From NCBI GenBank assembly GCA_002343445.1, contig DDSP01000032.1, positions 71,660-111,739 of the forward strand: 40,080 bases of DNA, given 5' to 3'. The notes under the pieces were generated by a model. That model searched no databases. It was not told the origin of the DNA and saw only the letters and a program-made list of their open reading frames with translations. This DNA comes from Chthonomonas sp. UBA2387 (GTDB lineage: Bacteria > Armatimonadota > Fimbriimonadia > Fimbriimonadales > Fimbriimonadaceae). The stretch's first letter is position 1, and every line of letters starts with the position of its first letter. Position numbers and translations under genes: made by a program. Below, piece by piece: positions 1 to 7,007 of this stretch.

Positions 1-2
1 GG

Positions 3-812
3 GCCGCTTTGGAGCGTCGCGGCGATCTGGAACGGGCTTTGCAGACGCTGGAAAACGTGCTGCTCGGGTTCGGCGTCCAATCGGTCCGCACGGTCGAGGG
101 CGGGCGTCTCGCCGCCGTCGCTGCGGCCAGGTCGTCTGCGGAATCGCTGGTCAAGGGCGCCGCGGTTCGGATCGGCATCGACACATCGCTTTTTGTGCCG
201 CCCGTAGAATCCGTGGCCGCGCTGGAGCGGTCGCTCGGCTCGAATCTGCCGCTGGGTCGGCTGTTCTCTTCGATCGCGCCAGAGGCTGCGGACGACGCGA
301 AGCGGGCGATCATCGAGGGGATGCTGTCCGGCCAGAATCCGCGCGTCATCGCCCGCGATCTGGGCGACGCGCTTCAGGCGCCCCGCGCTCGGGCGCTGAC
401 GATTTCGAGGACCGAGGTCCTGCGTTCGTTCAGGGCTGCGAGCATCGCGACCTACCGAGCCCACGACGACACGGTGGACGGTTGGCAGTGGCTGAGCGCG
501 CTCGACTCGCGCACCTGCGTGGTGTGCTGGGCGATGCACGGGACGGTCCACCCCGTGACCGAGCCGTTCGCGAGCCATCCGAACTGCCGATGCTCGCCGA
601 TTCCGGTGGTAGGCCCTCGGCTGCTGAGGCCTGGAGCCGAGGAGTTCGCCAAGCTGCCCGAATCCAGGCAGCGCGAGACCCTCGGGCCGCGCGCCTACGA
701 GCTGTATAGAAGCGGCCAGATCGGCATCGCCGACCTTGTGAGGAAGGGCCGCAACGAGTGGGGGCCGTACCGGACGCGCCGACCCTTGAAGGATTTGAAT
801 CTGGCGGCGTGA
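3..812 (+). CDS. phage head morphogenesis protein, Mu F / SPP1 gp7-like (5' end outside window)
   Basis: Minor head protein of the family that in Mu (gpF) and SPP1 (gp7) sits at or near the portal and helps head assembly and DNA ejection. The C-terminal third carries the family signature: an arginine-rich helix with TEVLRSF, then WQWLSALDSRTCVVC, and the closing HPNCRC motif, giving a CxxC plus HxxCRC set that could bind a metal. The frame stays open to the left edge with no convincing start (only a TTG at 9), so the gene almost certainly begins upstream, next to a portal gene that is not visible here. It is followed after 32 nt by the scaffold gene, the usual order in siphovirus head modules. 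The family call is firm; the exact role in this phage is inferred. Confidence 0.85.
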   Translation, partial: AALERRGDLERALQTLENVLLGFGVQSVRTVEGGRLAAVAAARSSAESLVKGAAVRIGIDTSLFVPPVESVAALERSLGSNLPLGRLFSSIAPEAADDAKRAIIEGMLSGQNPRVIARDLGDALQAPRARALTISRTEVLRSFRAASIATYRAHDDTVDGWQWLSALDSRTCVVCWAMHGTVHPVTEPFASHPNCRCSPIPVVGPRLLRPGAEEFAKLPESRQRETLGPRAYELYRSGQIGIADLVRKGRNEWGPYRTRRPLKDLNLAA

Positions 813-844
813 CGCCGCGCGGCCCCAGGAGGGCCCTAACAACC

Positions 845-1420
845 ATGCCTGAAAACGATCAGACACAGGGCCAGGCGCCCGATCCCGCAAAGACTCAGAC
901 CACCCCGCCCGATCCGAACGCCGCTGGCGATTCGGGGGCTGGCGCGACCACGACGCTCGAGGGCGACGCTCTCAAGGCCGAACTCGACAAGGTCCGCAAG
1001 GAGGCCGCCGACTGGCGCACCAAGCTGCGGAAGTTCGAAGCCGCCGAGGCCGAGCGCCAGAAGTCGGAGATGAGCGAGACCGAGCGGCTCAGGGCCGAAC
1101 TCGAGGAGCATCGCGCGAAGGTCGCAGCCGCAGAGGCGAAGGCCCTCGACGCCTCGGTTCGGGCCGCCGCCGCGAAGCTCGGGTTCGCCGATCCGTCGGA
1201 CGCGACGCGGTTCATCGACCGAGAGGGCCTTAGCGACGACTCTGCGGACATCGAGACCCGGCTGAAAGCGGTGCTGAAGGCCAAGCCGTATCTCGGAGGG
1301 GCCAAGACGACCGTTCCGGGAGGCGGCGAGAACCCCGCGGGCGGCGCGGCGAAACAAACCGAGGCGCAGCGGCTCGAAGAGGTCAAGAAGCAGTTTCCGG
1401 CCCTGGCGAACAGGGTCTAG
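845..1420 (+). CDS. phage capsid scaffolding protein (GP20-like)
   Basis: Predicted internal scaffold for procapsid assembly, 191 aa. The acidic, Pro/Gly-rich N-terminus (about residues 1-40) is followed by a long charged helix with coiled-coil character (about 40-115, rich in Glu, Lys, Arg and Ala), then a short folded-looking segment containing AAKLGFADPSDATRF and a flexible Gly-rich tail. This layout is typical of phage minor structural GP20/scaffold proteins lying just before the capsid gene. The frame is open further upstream (to 758), but the ATG at 845 is preferred because it follows AGGAGGG at 827-833 and opens the protein-like sequence MPENDQ. Family assignment rests on architecture and position. 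Confidence 0.8.
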   Translation: MPENDQTQGQAPDPAKTQTTPPDPNAAGDSGAGATTTLEGDALKAELDKVRKEAADWRTKLRKFEAAEAERQKSEMSETERLRAELEEHRAKVAAAEAKALDASVRAAAAKLGFADPSDATRFIDREGLSDDSADIETRLKAVLKAKPYLGGAKTTVPGGGENPAGGAAKQTEAQRLEEVKKQFPALANRV

Positions 1421-1435
1421 GAGCGAAACAAACCC

Positions 1436-2356
1436 ATGGCAAACATCCTTCGCTACGAGCGGCAGTCCGCCGTCCCGTTCCAGGCCGGAGCCACCGTCGC
1501 CGTCGGCGAGCTGGTCGGCGTCAACGGTTCGGGCTCGTTCGTTTTGGCCGACAACAACGCGGCCACTCCCATCCGCGCCGTCGGCGTGGCCGTCACGGGC
1601 GGCGCGTCCGGTGCGAACCTCGCGATGGCGCTCAGCGGCGTCGTCGAGGACACGACTCTCTCTCTGACTCCCGGCCAGCCCGTGTATCTCTCGGCGACCG
1701 CCGGGGCGATCACCCAGACCAAGCCGACCGCCGCCGAGGCGGTGATCCAGCCGATCGGCATCGCCCTGTCGGCGACCAAGTGGGCGTTCAACATCGTGTG
1801 CCCCGAGGCGGCTTTGGCCGCGACGGGTGCGGGAGCGGTCGCGGCCGTGACTGGCCTGACCGTCGCCGAGTACGGCGATGGCATCGTCCACAAGACGGTG
1901 CTGACCTTCGAGGACGTGGATTTCGCCCTGACCGACGAGGCGGGCGTCGTGGCCTACGCGGGCCAGAAGGTGTACGACTTTCCGGCTGGGGCGATCCTCA
2001 TGTTGGGAGCGGTCCTCGACCTCGACCTGACGAAGTCCTCGGCGGGCGTGAACGACGATTGGGACGGCGATGTCGGCGTCGGCACGGCCACGGCGGGCAA
2101 CAACAACGCCCTGGCGACGACCGAGCAAGACATCATCCCGACCACGGCGACGCCTCAGGCGGTCGCTGGCGCGACCACGGCGAACGCCCAATCGACCGCG
2201 ACCGAGAACAAGGTCCACGACGGAACTGGGACGGCGAAAGACTGCTTCGTCAACTTCCTCGTGGACGACGCCGACCACGACGTTACGGGCACGGCTTGCA
2301 ACCTGATCGCCAACGGCACGTTGACCATGCACTGGATCAACCTGGGCGACTACTAA
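1436..2356 (+). CDS. two-domain capsid decoration-like protein (DUF2190-like N-domain)
   Basis: Predicted 306-aa virion protein. Residues 1 to about 125 form a beta-rich domain with repeated AVGV/IGIA strands and a TLSLTPG(Q)PVYLS turn, resembling the DUF2190 capsid decoration or stabilisation proteins. Residues about 140-306 are a second domain rich in Thr, Ala, Asp and Val that includes VLTFEDVDFALTDEAG and ends in a conserved-looking TLTMHWINLGDY. The N-domain is clearly related to the whole of the next gene (2456-2872): both begin MANIL and share the AATPIxAVGV and TLSLTPG segments. An AGGAG lies 12 nt before the ATG, with an AC-rich spacer. The structural role is inferred from its place between scaffold and capsid; the second domain is not recognised beyond that. 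Confidence 0.75.
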   Translation: MANILRYERQSAVPFQAGATVAVGELVGVNGSGSFVLADNNAATPIRAVGVAVTGGASGANLAMALSGVVEDTTLSLTPGQPVYLSATAGAITQTKPTAAEAVIQPIGIALSATKWAFNIVCPEAALAATGAGAVAAVTGLTVAEYGDGIVHKTVLTFEDVDFALTDEAGVVAYAGQKVYDFPAGAILMLGAVLDLDLTKSSAGVNDDWDGDVGVGTATAGNNNALATTEQDIIPTTATPQAVAGATTANAQSTATENKVHDGTGTAKDCFVNFLVDDADHDVTGTACNLIANGTLTMHWINLGDY

Positions 2357-2367
2357 GAAACTTCCGG

Positions 2368-2388
2368 GGGCGGACGGCCGGTCCGCCC
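2368..2388 (+). other. 8-bp GC hairpin between the two decoration-like genes
   Basis: GGGCGGAC at 2368-2375 is perfectly complementary to GTCCGCCC at 2381-2388, with a 5-nt loop. It sits 12 nt after the stop of the preceding gene and is followed by a short direct repeat of TCCCGAACCC. There is no T-tract, so it is not a classic terminator. It could protect an mRNA 3' end or act as a processing point that sets different levels for the highly expressed capsid genes. Function is inferred. Confidence 0.4.
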
Positions 2389-2455
2389 GCTCCCGAACCC
2401 TCCCGAACCCCGGTGGTTTGGAGACATCTGCACACGCTGACGGAGCAAAACAACT

Positions 2456-2872
2456 ATGGCAAACATCCTCGGATACAACCGCGACACCGCGTTCGCCCTC
2501 ACGGCGGCTGCGACGCTCGCGGTCGGCCAACTGGCCGGAATCAACTCCGACGGCGCTGCCGTGCTCGCCGACGCCGACGCGACGACTCCCATCCAGGCGG
2601 TCGGCGTGGTGGTGAAGGGCGGCGCGTCCGGCGACCGCGTGACACTCGCTCCCCAGGCCAAAGTCGAAGACCCGACCCTCTCGCTGACTCCCGGCGATCG
2701 CCTCTACACGAGCGACACGGCGGGCGCGGTGACGGGCACCAAGCCCTCGACGGCCACCGACCACATCCAGGCTGTGGGGTTCGCGATCTCCGCGACCCAG
2801 TTCCTGGTCAACTGCGTGCCTTCGAGCATCGGCGTTCAGGCGTCGGGCAACTCGACGGTGGCGTTCGTCTAA
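2456..2872 (+). CDS. single-domain capsid decoration-like protein, paralogue of the 1436-2356 N-domain
   Basis: A 138-aa beta-rich protein that matches the N-terminal domain of the upstream gene along its length: MANILxY start, TLAVGQLAGIN, ATTPIQAVGV, TLSLTPGDRLY, and a final VGFAISATQFLVNCV strand. It resembles DUF2190-type capsid decoration proteins, which bind the outer face of the head lattice. GGAG lies 10 nt before the ATG with the spacer CAAAACAACT, a layout shared with its paralogue and with the capsid gene that follows 33 nt later. Its position just before the major capsid gene supports an abundant virion role. The paralogy is seen directly; binding to the capsid is inferred. Confidence 0.75.
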   Translation: MANILGYNRDTAFALTAAATLAVGQLAGINSDGAAVLADADATTPIQAVGVVVKGGASGDRVTLAPQAKVEDPTLSLTPGDRLYTSDTAGAVTGTKPSTATDHIQAVGFAISATQFLVNCVPSSIGVQASGNSTVAFV

Positions 2873-2905
2873 GGCGGGCCCGGCCCGCACGGAGATTCAA
2901 CACTC

Positions 2906-3916
2906 ATGTCTAACGGAATGATCGGATACACCCAGGGGTACATCGCCGACCAGACCCAGCTGCTGCAGGCCATCGTCGATGGGCTGGCGGTCTGGAACAA
3001 GTCGGAGGACCCTCTCGTTTCTCTGCTCTGCGCCGAGGAGACTCGGGAGATCGCGCGGGTCGCTCAGGCTCCGCTGACCTTCCAGCCCCACGGCGACGGA
3101 GCCAACCCGGACGCTCAGAAGCAGACCTACCGGCTGCTCCAGTTCCCACTGTCGAGCTACTCGCTGTCGGCGCCGTTCACGAAGCTCGGTCTTCAGGACG
3201 CGCTGGCGGACGACGTGATCGCGACGGCGAACGGCGCGATGGCGGGCGACGCGGAGCGCGTGACCTGCGAACTCATGCGGGCGATCTTTACGAAGCGCAC
3301 CGCCGGTTCGGTCGGCACGGCCTACCAGGCGGGCTTCTTCAACGGAGAAACCGACGCGCCGAATTACGGGAACTTCTCGAACTACGGCAGCGCGGCCAAC
3401 CACTACGCCGGTCTGAACACGACCACGTTCGCCAAGAGCCAGATCGTGGCAGCGGTCGAGGCGATGAACAAGTTCGGCTACGGCATGAACCCATCGACCT
3501 GCGTGGCCCTGTTCAACACCGACCAGAAGAGCGGCGTCTCTGCGGTCATGGACTCCACGGCCAGCATCGGGATCATCGCGACTCCCGAGCGGATCCGCGC
3601 GCTCGACCAGGGCGTCCAGGCGGACATCCGCATCGAGGGCGTGCGCTGCATCTTCCATCCATGGGTGCCGAGCGGCTACTTCGCGGTGATCGACGCGGCG
3701 ACGAAGCCTTTGGCCAAGCGCGTCCACCCGAACCCCGAGTACCGAGGTCTGATGATCGATGGCCCGAACATCAGCTCGCCCCGCGATCCCCTGGTGGGCG
3801 CGGAGTACCTGCGGCGCGTCGGATTCGCCGTTCGCCACCTCGGCGCGGGCGTCTGCCGGCAGCTCGTCGGCTCGACGACCTACACCAACCCCACGTTCCG
3901 CCTGACGGCGGCCTAA
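2906..3916 (+). CDS. major capsid protein
   Basis: Predicted 336-aa head shell subunit. It follows scaffold and decoration genes and precedes the connector genes, the standard location. The N-terminus is helical; later segments include FPLSSYSLSAPFTKLGLQD, an alternating Gly/Asn region (about 150-175) and IRIEGVRCIFHPWVP, then a C-terminal YLRRVGFAVRHLGAGVCRQL segment. The length fits HK97-fold capsid proteins of siphoviruses, although I see no strong sequence signature and no N-terminal delta-domain or protease gene next to it. GGAG lies 11 nt before the ATG. The call depends mostly on synteny and size; an HK97 fold is an inference. Confidence 0.8.
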   Translation: MSNGMIGYTQGYIADQTQLLQAIVDGLAVWNKSEDPLVSLLCAEETREIARVAQAPLTFQPHGDGANPDAQKQTYRLLQFPLSSYSLSAPFTKLGLQDALADDVIATANGAMAGDAERVTCELMRAIFTKRTAGSVGTAYQAGFFNGETDAPNYGNFSNYGSAANHYAGLNTTTFAKSQIVAAVEAMNKFGYGMNPSTCVALFNTDQKSGVSAVMDSTASIGIIATPERIRALDQGVQADIRIEGVRCIFHPWVPSGYFAVIDAATKPLAKRVHPNPEYRGLMIDGPNISSPRDPLVGAEYLRRVGFAVRHLGAGVCRQLVGSTTYTNPTFRLTAA

Positions 3917-3920
3917 ACCC

Positions 3921-4385
3921 ATGAGAGACTTCCCCAGCAGCGCCGAGCTTCGCGCGGCCACTCCCCACCGGAGCATTTCGCTCGAAATCGACCTGCTGGC
4001 GGGAATCTACGACCTGCTCCGGGAGATCGCCTTGCGGCTCCCGGAGCCTACGGTTTCAAGCGATGGCGTTCACCTACGATCTGACGACGAGTCGGGGGCA
4101 GACCCGGCTCCTGATTCCGGACACGGTGGAGGCGGCGGCGCTCTTCACGGACTCGGAGATCGACTGGTTTCTGAGCCAGGAGACGACCCCGAAGCTGGCG
4201 GCGGCCCTGGCGTGGGAGATCCTGGCGCGGGACCGGTCGAAGCTGGCCGCGATGGTGACTTTGGGCCAGTACTCGACTCGGGAGCAGGCGGCGAAGGACC
4301 TGCTGGAAATGGCTCGGGCGGTTCGCGCCCAGGCGGGCGGCGGGCTCCAGACCGGAACGCTGGCCGCAAACGACGACAAGTTTGA
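3921..4385 (+). CDS. hypothetical small ORF after the capsid gene, largely overlapping the connector gene
   Basis: An open frame of 154 codons starting 4 nt after the capsid stop. The first 45 residues (MRDFPSSAELRAAT..., then a hydrophobic helix around IDLLAGIYDLLREIALRL) look like a real protein and fill an otherwise empty 145-bp gap. From about residue 48 the frame runs inside the connector gene (start 4063) and becomes Gly/Pro/Asp-rich in the way out-of-frame GC-rich DNA does. It may be a small real protein with a non-functional tail, an overlapping gene, or an accident. No family recognised. Confidence 0.35.
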   Translation: MRDFPSSAELRAATPHRSISLEIDLLAGIYDLLREIALRLPEPTVSSDGVHLRSDDESGADPAPDSGHGGGGGALHGLGDRLVSEPGDDPEAGGGPGVGDPGAGPVEAGRDGDFGPVLDSGAGGEGPAGNGSGGSRPGGRRAPDRNAGRKRRQV

Positions 4386-4437
4386 ATCCTATCGCCCCGA
4401 GTGGCGCAGCCCCGACGACGACCCGGTGGTGGAATGA
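4063..4437 (+). CDS. head-tail connector (adaptor) protein
   Basis: A 124-aa, mostly helical protein placed directly after the capsid region. It opens with MAFTYDLTTSRGQTRLLIPDT and continues with an acidic ALFTDSEIDWFLSQE segment and two Ala-rich helices (about 43-95), the pattern of phage gp6/gp15-like connectors that form the ring beneath the portal. Its stop overlaps the next start in an ATGA (4434-4437), showing translational coupling with the head-closure gene. The C-terminus, ending DDDPVVE, is acidic and flexible. The family call is from pattern and synteny rather than a single diagnostic motif. Confidence 0.7.
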   Translation: MAFTYDLTTSRGQTRLLIPDTVEAAALFTDSEIDWFLSQETTPKLAAALAWEILARDRSKLAAMVTLGQYSTREQAAKDLLEMARAVRAQAGGGLQTGTLAANDDKFESYRPEWRSPDDDPVVE

Positions 4438-4793
4438 ACCAGAGCTCGACCCTGGGCCGGATGCGCGCATCGCTCGATGCGAAGCTGACCGGCTCGTTCT
4501 CGACGTATGCGCTGAGCATCGCCAGCGACGGCTACGGCGGCCAGACGCAGACCTACACGCTGCGCGAGAGCGGGATCGAGGGGCATCTGGAAATGCCCGC
4601 GAAGGGCCGGGAGCAGGAGGTCGCCGCGAAGCTGACGACCGAACAGGTGTACGTTCTGCATCTGCCGAGCGGCACGACCGTAAACCCCACCGACCGCGTT
4701 TCGGACGGTTCGGTAACCTACGAAGTGTTGGCCGTGGACGCTCCTACGACGATGGAGCCGATGCGCGGCGCGTTCGTGGTTCGCGTGCAATGA
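4434..4793 (+). CDS. head closure / head-tail stopper protein
   Basis: A 119-aa protein with a helical N-terminus followed by a small beta-barrel-like region: SIASDGYGGQTQTYT, LPSGTTVNPTDRVSDGSVTYEVLAVD and a last strand GAFVVRVQ. This resembles head-tail adaptor/stopper proteins of the SPP1 gp16 / HK97 type, which plug the connector after DNA packaging. The phrase in which a parameter is typed, then DRVSDGSVTYEVLAVD, is typical of that fold. The frame is open further upstream but the ATG at 4434 is favoured by its ATGA overlap with the connector stop. It is itself coupled by ATGA to the next small gene. Confidence 0.75.
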   Translation: MNQSSTLGRMRASLDAKLTGSFSTYALSIASDGYGGQTQTYTLRESGIEGHLEMPAKGREQEVAAKLTTEQVYVLHLPSGTTVNPTDRVSDGSVTYEVLAVDAPTTMEPMRGAFVVRVQ

Positions 4794-5005
4794 GCAGTTT
4801 GAAGGTCCGCCGGTTGATCGAGGACCGCCAGGAGGCGGACCCGTTCGGGCGGTTGCCGAGTTTCGTGGCCGTGCCGCGCGCGTGGTACGACGGGTTGGTC
4901 TCCGACATTCGGGCCGCGACCGGCAAGGATTTGAGCGGGTGCAAGGGCATCGAGTTCATCGGCGTCGAGGTGTTTCCCGATGATCAGCATCACCGCATCG
5001 ACTGA
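4790..5005 (+). CDS. small phage protein of unknown function
   Basis: A 71-aa protein starting MSSLKVRRLIEDRQEAD and ending in an acidic then His-rich tail (FPDDQHHRID). It overlaps the head-closure stop by ATGA at 4790-4793, and its 3' end overlaps the start of the gp10-like gene by 26 nt, so it is embedded in a translationally coupled set of neck genes. No domain is recognised. The position suggests a neck or tail-completion accessory protein, but nothing in the sequence shows this. Confidence 0.6.
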   Translation: MSSLKVRRLIEDRQEADPFGRLPSFVAVPRAWYDGLVSDIRAATGKDLSGCKGIEFIGVEVFPDDQHHRID

Positions 5006-5408
5006 CACTCGGGCCCTGAAGCGCGGCGGCGCGCGGCTGGCGGGCGAATTGGCCAAGATCGTGGCCGAGTCGGCCTTCGAGGTCGAGGCGCGGGCCAAGG
5101 TCGGCGCGCCCGTGGACACGGGGGCTCTCCGGGCCTCGATCTACACCCGCACGTTCCGGGGTTCGGGCTACTCCCAGGCGGCCGGCGTCGCGAAAGGGCT
5201 TCGGCCCGGTCGGACGGCCAAGGCGGCCCCGCAGCCGAAGAGCGCGATGGAGGCGTTCGTCGCCGCTGGCGTGAGCTACGCGGTTTACGTCGAGTACGGG
5301 GCGCGTGGTCGTCCGGCTAGGCATTTCATGGGGCGCGCGCTGCGCTCCGTGGCTCCCAGGTTTCGCGCCCGCGTCAGGCGGGCGATCATGAAGGCAGGCA
5401 GACCATGA
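4980..5408 (+). CDS. HK97 gp10-like neck/tail completion protein
   Basis: A 142-aa basic protein of the HK97 gp10 family, which joins the head-proximal end of the tail to the neck in siphoviruses. Key marks are an Ala/Glu-rich first helix, the invariant PVDTGALRASIYTR segment (about residues 44-57), the strand AVYVEYGARGRPARHFM and an Arg-rich C-terminal helix. The ATG overlaps the previous gene, and the last codons overlap the next start (ATGA at 5405-5408). In related phages the tail terminator would follow directly; here about 2.9 kb of other genes intervene. Confidence 0.85.
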   Translation: MISITASTDTRALKRGGARLAGELAKIVAESAFEVEARAKVGAPVDTGALRASIYTRTFRGSGYSQAAGVAKGLRPGRTAKAAPQPKSAMEAFVAAGVSYAVYVEYGARGRPARHFMGRALRSVAPRFRARVRRAIMKAGRP

Positions 5409-5680
5409 CGCTGGTGGATTACGGACTGGGCACGGCGACCGACGAGTCATCGCAAATCGCGGTTTCGGGTGGCGGACGCGATGCCGCGACAATCTGCAAC
5501 TGCGACGACGCGTCGAATCTGTATCTGTTGTGGGGCGACACGGTGTCGCCCTCCGAGTTTGCCTTCAAGATTCTTCCGGGGCAATCGGTCACGATCGACG
5601 CCGACGAAACGGTCGATCTCTGGGTTGCCGCCGACGACGAAGCGACCTGTGCGTACACGTGGACAGAATGGGCGTCGTAG
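5405..5680 (+). CDS. small beta-rich phage protein of unknown function
   Basis: A 91-aa acidic protein predicted to be all beta: strands around SSQIAVSGGGRDAATI, NLYLLWGDTV, EFAFKILPGQSVTIDA and DLWVAADDEATCAYTWTEW. The mix of a PGQ/PGE turn, an aromatic-rich end and no signal peptide suggests a compact virion or adhesion module. The segment LLWGDTVSPSEFAFKILPG resembles small phage proteins that cap or decorate fibres, but I cannot name a family. Coupled by overlap to the gene before (4 nt) and the gene after (13 nt). Confidence 0.6.
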   Translation: MTLVDYGLGTATDESSQIAVSGGGRDAATICNCDDASNLYLLWGDTVSPSEFAFKILPGQSVTIDADETVDLWVAADDEATCAYTWTEWAS

Positions 5681-6333
5681 AGCTTCCGTACCTGCCGTTT
5701 GTGCGGACGCAGTTCGAGGAAATCGCCACACCGAGCGTCGCCACGACCGCCGCGTTCCCGGCAGTGGACGGCGGCAGCGTCAAGACGGACCCGCTGTGCT
5801 GGTGGGTGCCGATCTCGCTGCCGTTTCGGTCGCGAGTTTCGGGTCTGCGGTGGCGAGTCACGACTGCCCCCACGGGGGTCGTGCGCGTCCGAGCAGGTTT
5901 GTACGGGCCGAACGCGGGAAGGCGCGTCGGGGACAAGTTGGACGAAGGGCCGCTCGGGAACATGAGCGATCGAATCCACACGTTGGGCGCGGTGAGCTGG
6001 GTCGAACTGCCCTTCAGCGGGACGCTCGACTTGAGGCCAGGTTTGTACTGGCCGTGCATCGACATGGAGAGGTACGACACGGGCGGCGGCGAAACGGCGG
6101 GGCTAATGCCCGTTCGCACCGAGCGGTACACGCCCGCGGGGTCGGCCACGGTGAACTTCTTCACACGGATCATGTACGCGACGAACGCGGACCTGATAGC
6201 GACACCCTCTTTGCAGCGAACGGACATCGAGTCTGGGTTGCCCGACGGGAACCCGGTGGCGCCCGTGCCCAGGGACGCGCACGACGATTCGATCATGTAT
6301 GCGGGGTTCTGTTTTCGGTGCGAACCATGGTGA
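5668..6333 (+). CDS. beta-rich virion protein, first of two related neighbours
   Basis: A 221-aa protein dominated by short beta strands with many Trp, Tyr, Pro and Gly residues. Its core runs CWWVPISLPF, SGLRWRV, VVRVRAGLYGPNAG, VSWVELPFSG and LRPGLYWPCIDMERY. The same order of elements appears in the next gene (6327-7007), so the two look like diverged tandem copies. Such jelly-roll-like patterns are common in carbohydrate-binding or fibre-tip modules, and the neighbouring glycosidase fits a receptor-recognition cassette. The ATG at 5668 overlaps the preceding stop; the longer open frame upstream is Arg-rich and not protein-like. No family recognised. Confidence 0.65.
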   Translation: MGVVELPYLPFVRTQFEEIATPSVATTAAFPAVDGGSVKTDPLCWWVPISLPFRSRVSGLRWRVTTAPTGVVRVRAGLYGPNAGRRVGDKLDEGPLGNMSDRIHTLGAVSWVELPFSGTLDLRPGLYWPCIDMERYDTGGGETAGLMPVRTERYTPAGSATVNFFTRIMYATNADLIATPSLQRTDIESGLPDGNPVAPVPRDAHDDSIMYAGFCFRCEPW

Positions 6334-7007
6334 AGATCGACGGGGGCTACGCGGTGGGTTGCGCGCCCTACATGGAGGCTCAGGCTCCGCCGTTCGACGC
6401 ATACGCTTCGCCGCCGACCACTTCGGGCTTCTGTCAGCTACTGACCACGACGAGCAACCCGACGATTCCGAGGCTCGCCTATCTGCGGCACTACGTTCGG
6501 TGGCCGGTCGAAATCGCCGCTGTTCAGTTCGGCGTCTGGGCGTCCGGGGCGATGGTGGGATCGAGGAGACTGCGTGTCGGATTGCAGCACGCCAACCCGG
6601 CGAACGGGCTTCCGGCGGATACAATCGCCCAGTCCGAGGCGTTCGTGGGTACGGACTGCCTCCAGTACTCGAACCAATCGCTCATCGTGTGGTTCGAGAG
6701 GCCGGTACGGGTCTATCGCCCTGGCCCGATCTTGGTCCTGCTCGCCACGGAGCGCTACCAGTCCAATCTGGGAGAGTCGGGCGGAGGGCTTAGAGGCTTG
6801 CACAACGTGGCGTACTGGCCGTTTCAGGGTGCGTCGGCCTGGCCGTTCCAGCGGAACTTCTTCCTGAACACGGGCAACGTGTACGGCTACGACGCTATCG
6901 AGGACGACTTCCCCGAAGACGTGGCTTCGGCGCAATGCACCGAGGTCGGCGCCACCGCCAACGAGTTTCCAAACGCGACACCGTTTCTTCTCTGTAACAG
7001 GCTATGA
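6327..7007 (+). CDS. beta-rich virion protein, second of two related neighbours
   Basis: A 226-aa beta-rich protein. Elements in order: YVRWPVEIAAVQFGVWA, RRLRVGLQHANPANG, SLIVWFERPVRVYRPGPI and LVLLATERYQSN, which line up with those of the 5668-6333 product (RVRAGLYGPNAG, WVELPF, RPGLYW, ERY). The last third, with many Phe, Asn and Tyr, is unique. The ATG at 6327 overlaps the previous stop by 7 nt, and the stop overlaps the glycosidase start (ATGA at 7004-7007), so the three genes are likely made together. A sugar-binding or fibre role is inferred from the fold pattern and neighbours. Confidence 0.65.
   Translation: MVKIDGGYAVGCAPYMEAQAPPFDAYASPPTTSGFCQLLTTTSNPTIPRLAYLRHYVRWPVEIAAVQFGVWASGAMVGSRRLRVGLQHANPANGLPADTIAQSEAFVGTDCLQYSNQSLIVWFERPVRVYRPGPILVLLATERYQSNLGESGGGLRGLHNVAYWPFQGASAWPFQRNFFLNTGNVYGYDAIEDDFPEDVASAQCTEVGATANEFPNATPFLLCNRL

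Noticed and set aside
2368..2388. Terminator between decoration-like genes
   Set aside because: Good stem but no T-tract; the capsid genes downstream need continued transcription. Kept only as a hairpin.
836..2890. Long minus-strand open frame (684 codons) under the scaffold and decoration genes
   Set aside because: Arg/Gly/His-rich with no domain pattern; it mirrors the codon bias of the well-supported + genes. Similar long shadows lie under 15117-16790, 16827-20024, 10550-12283, 12096-13613 and 32557-34770.
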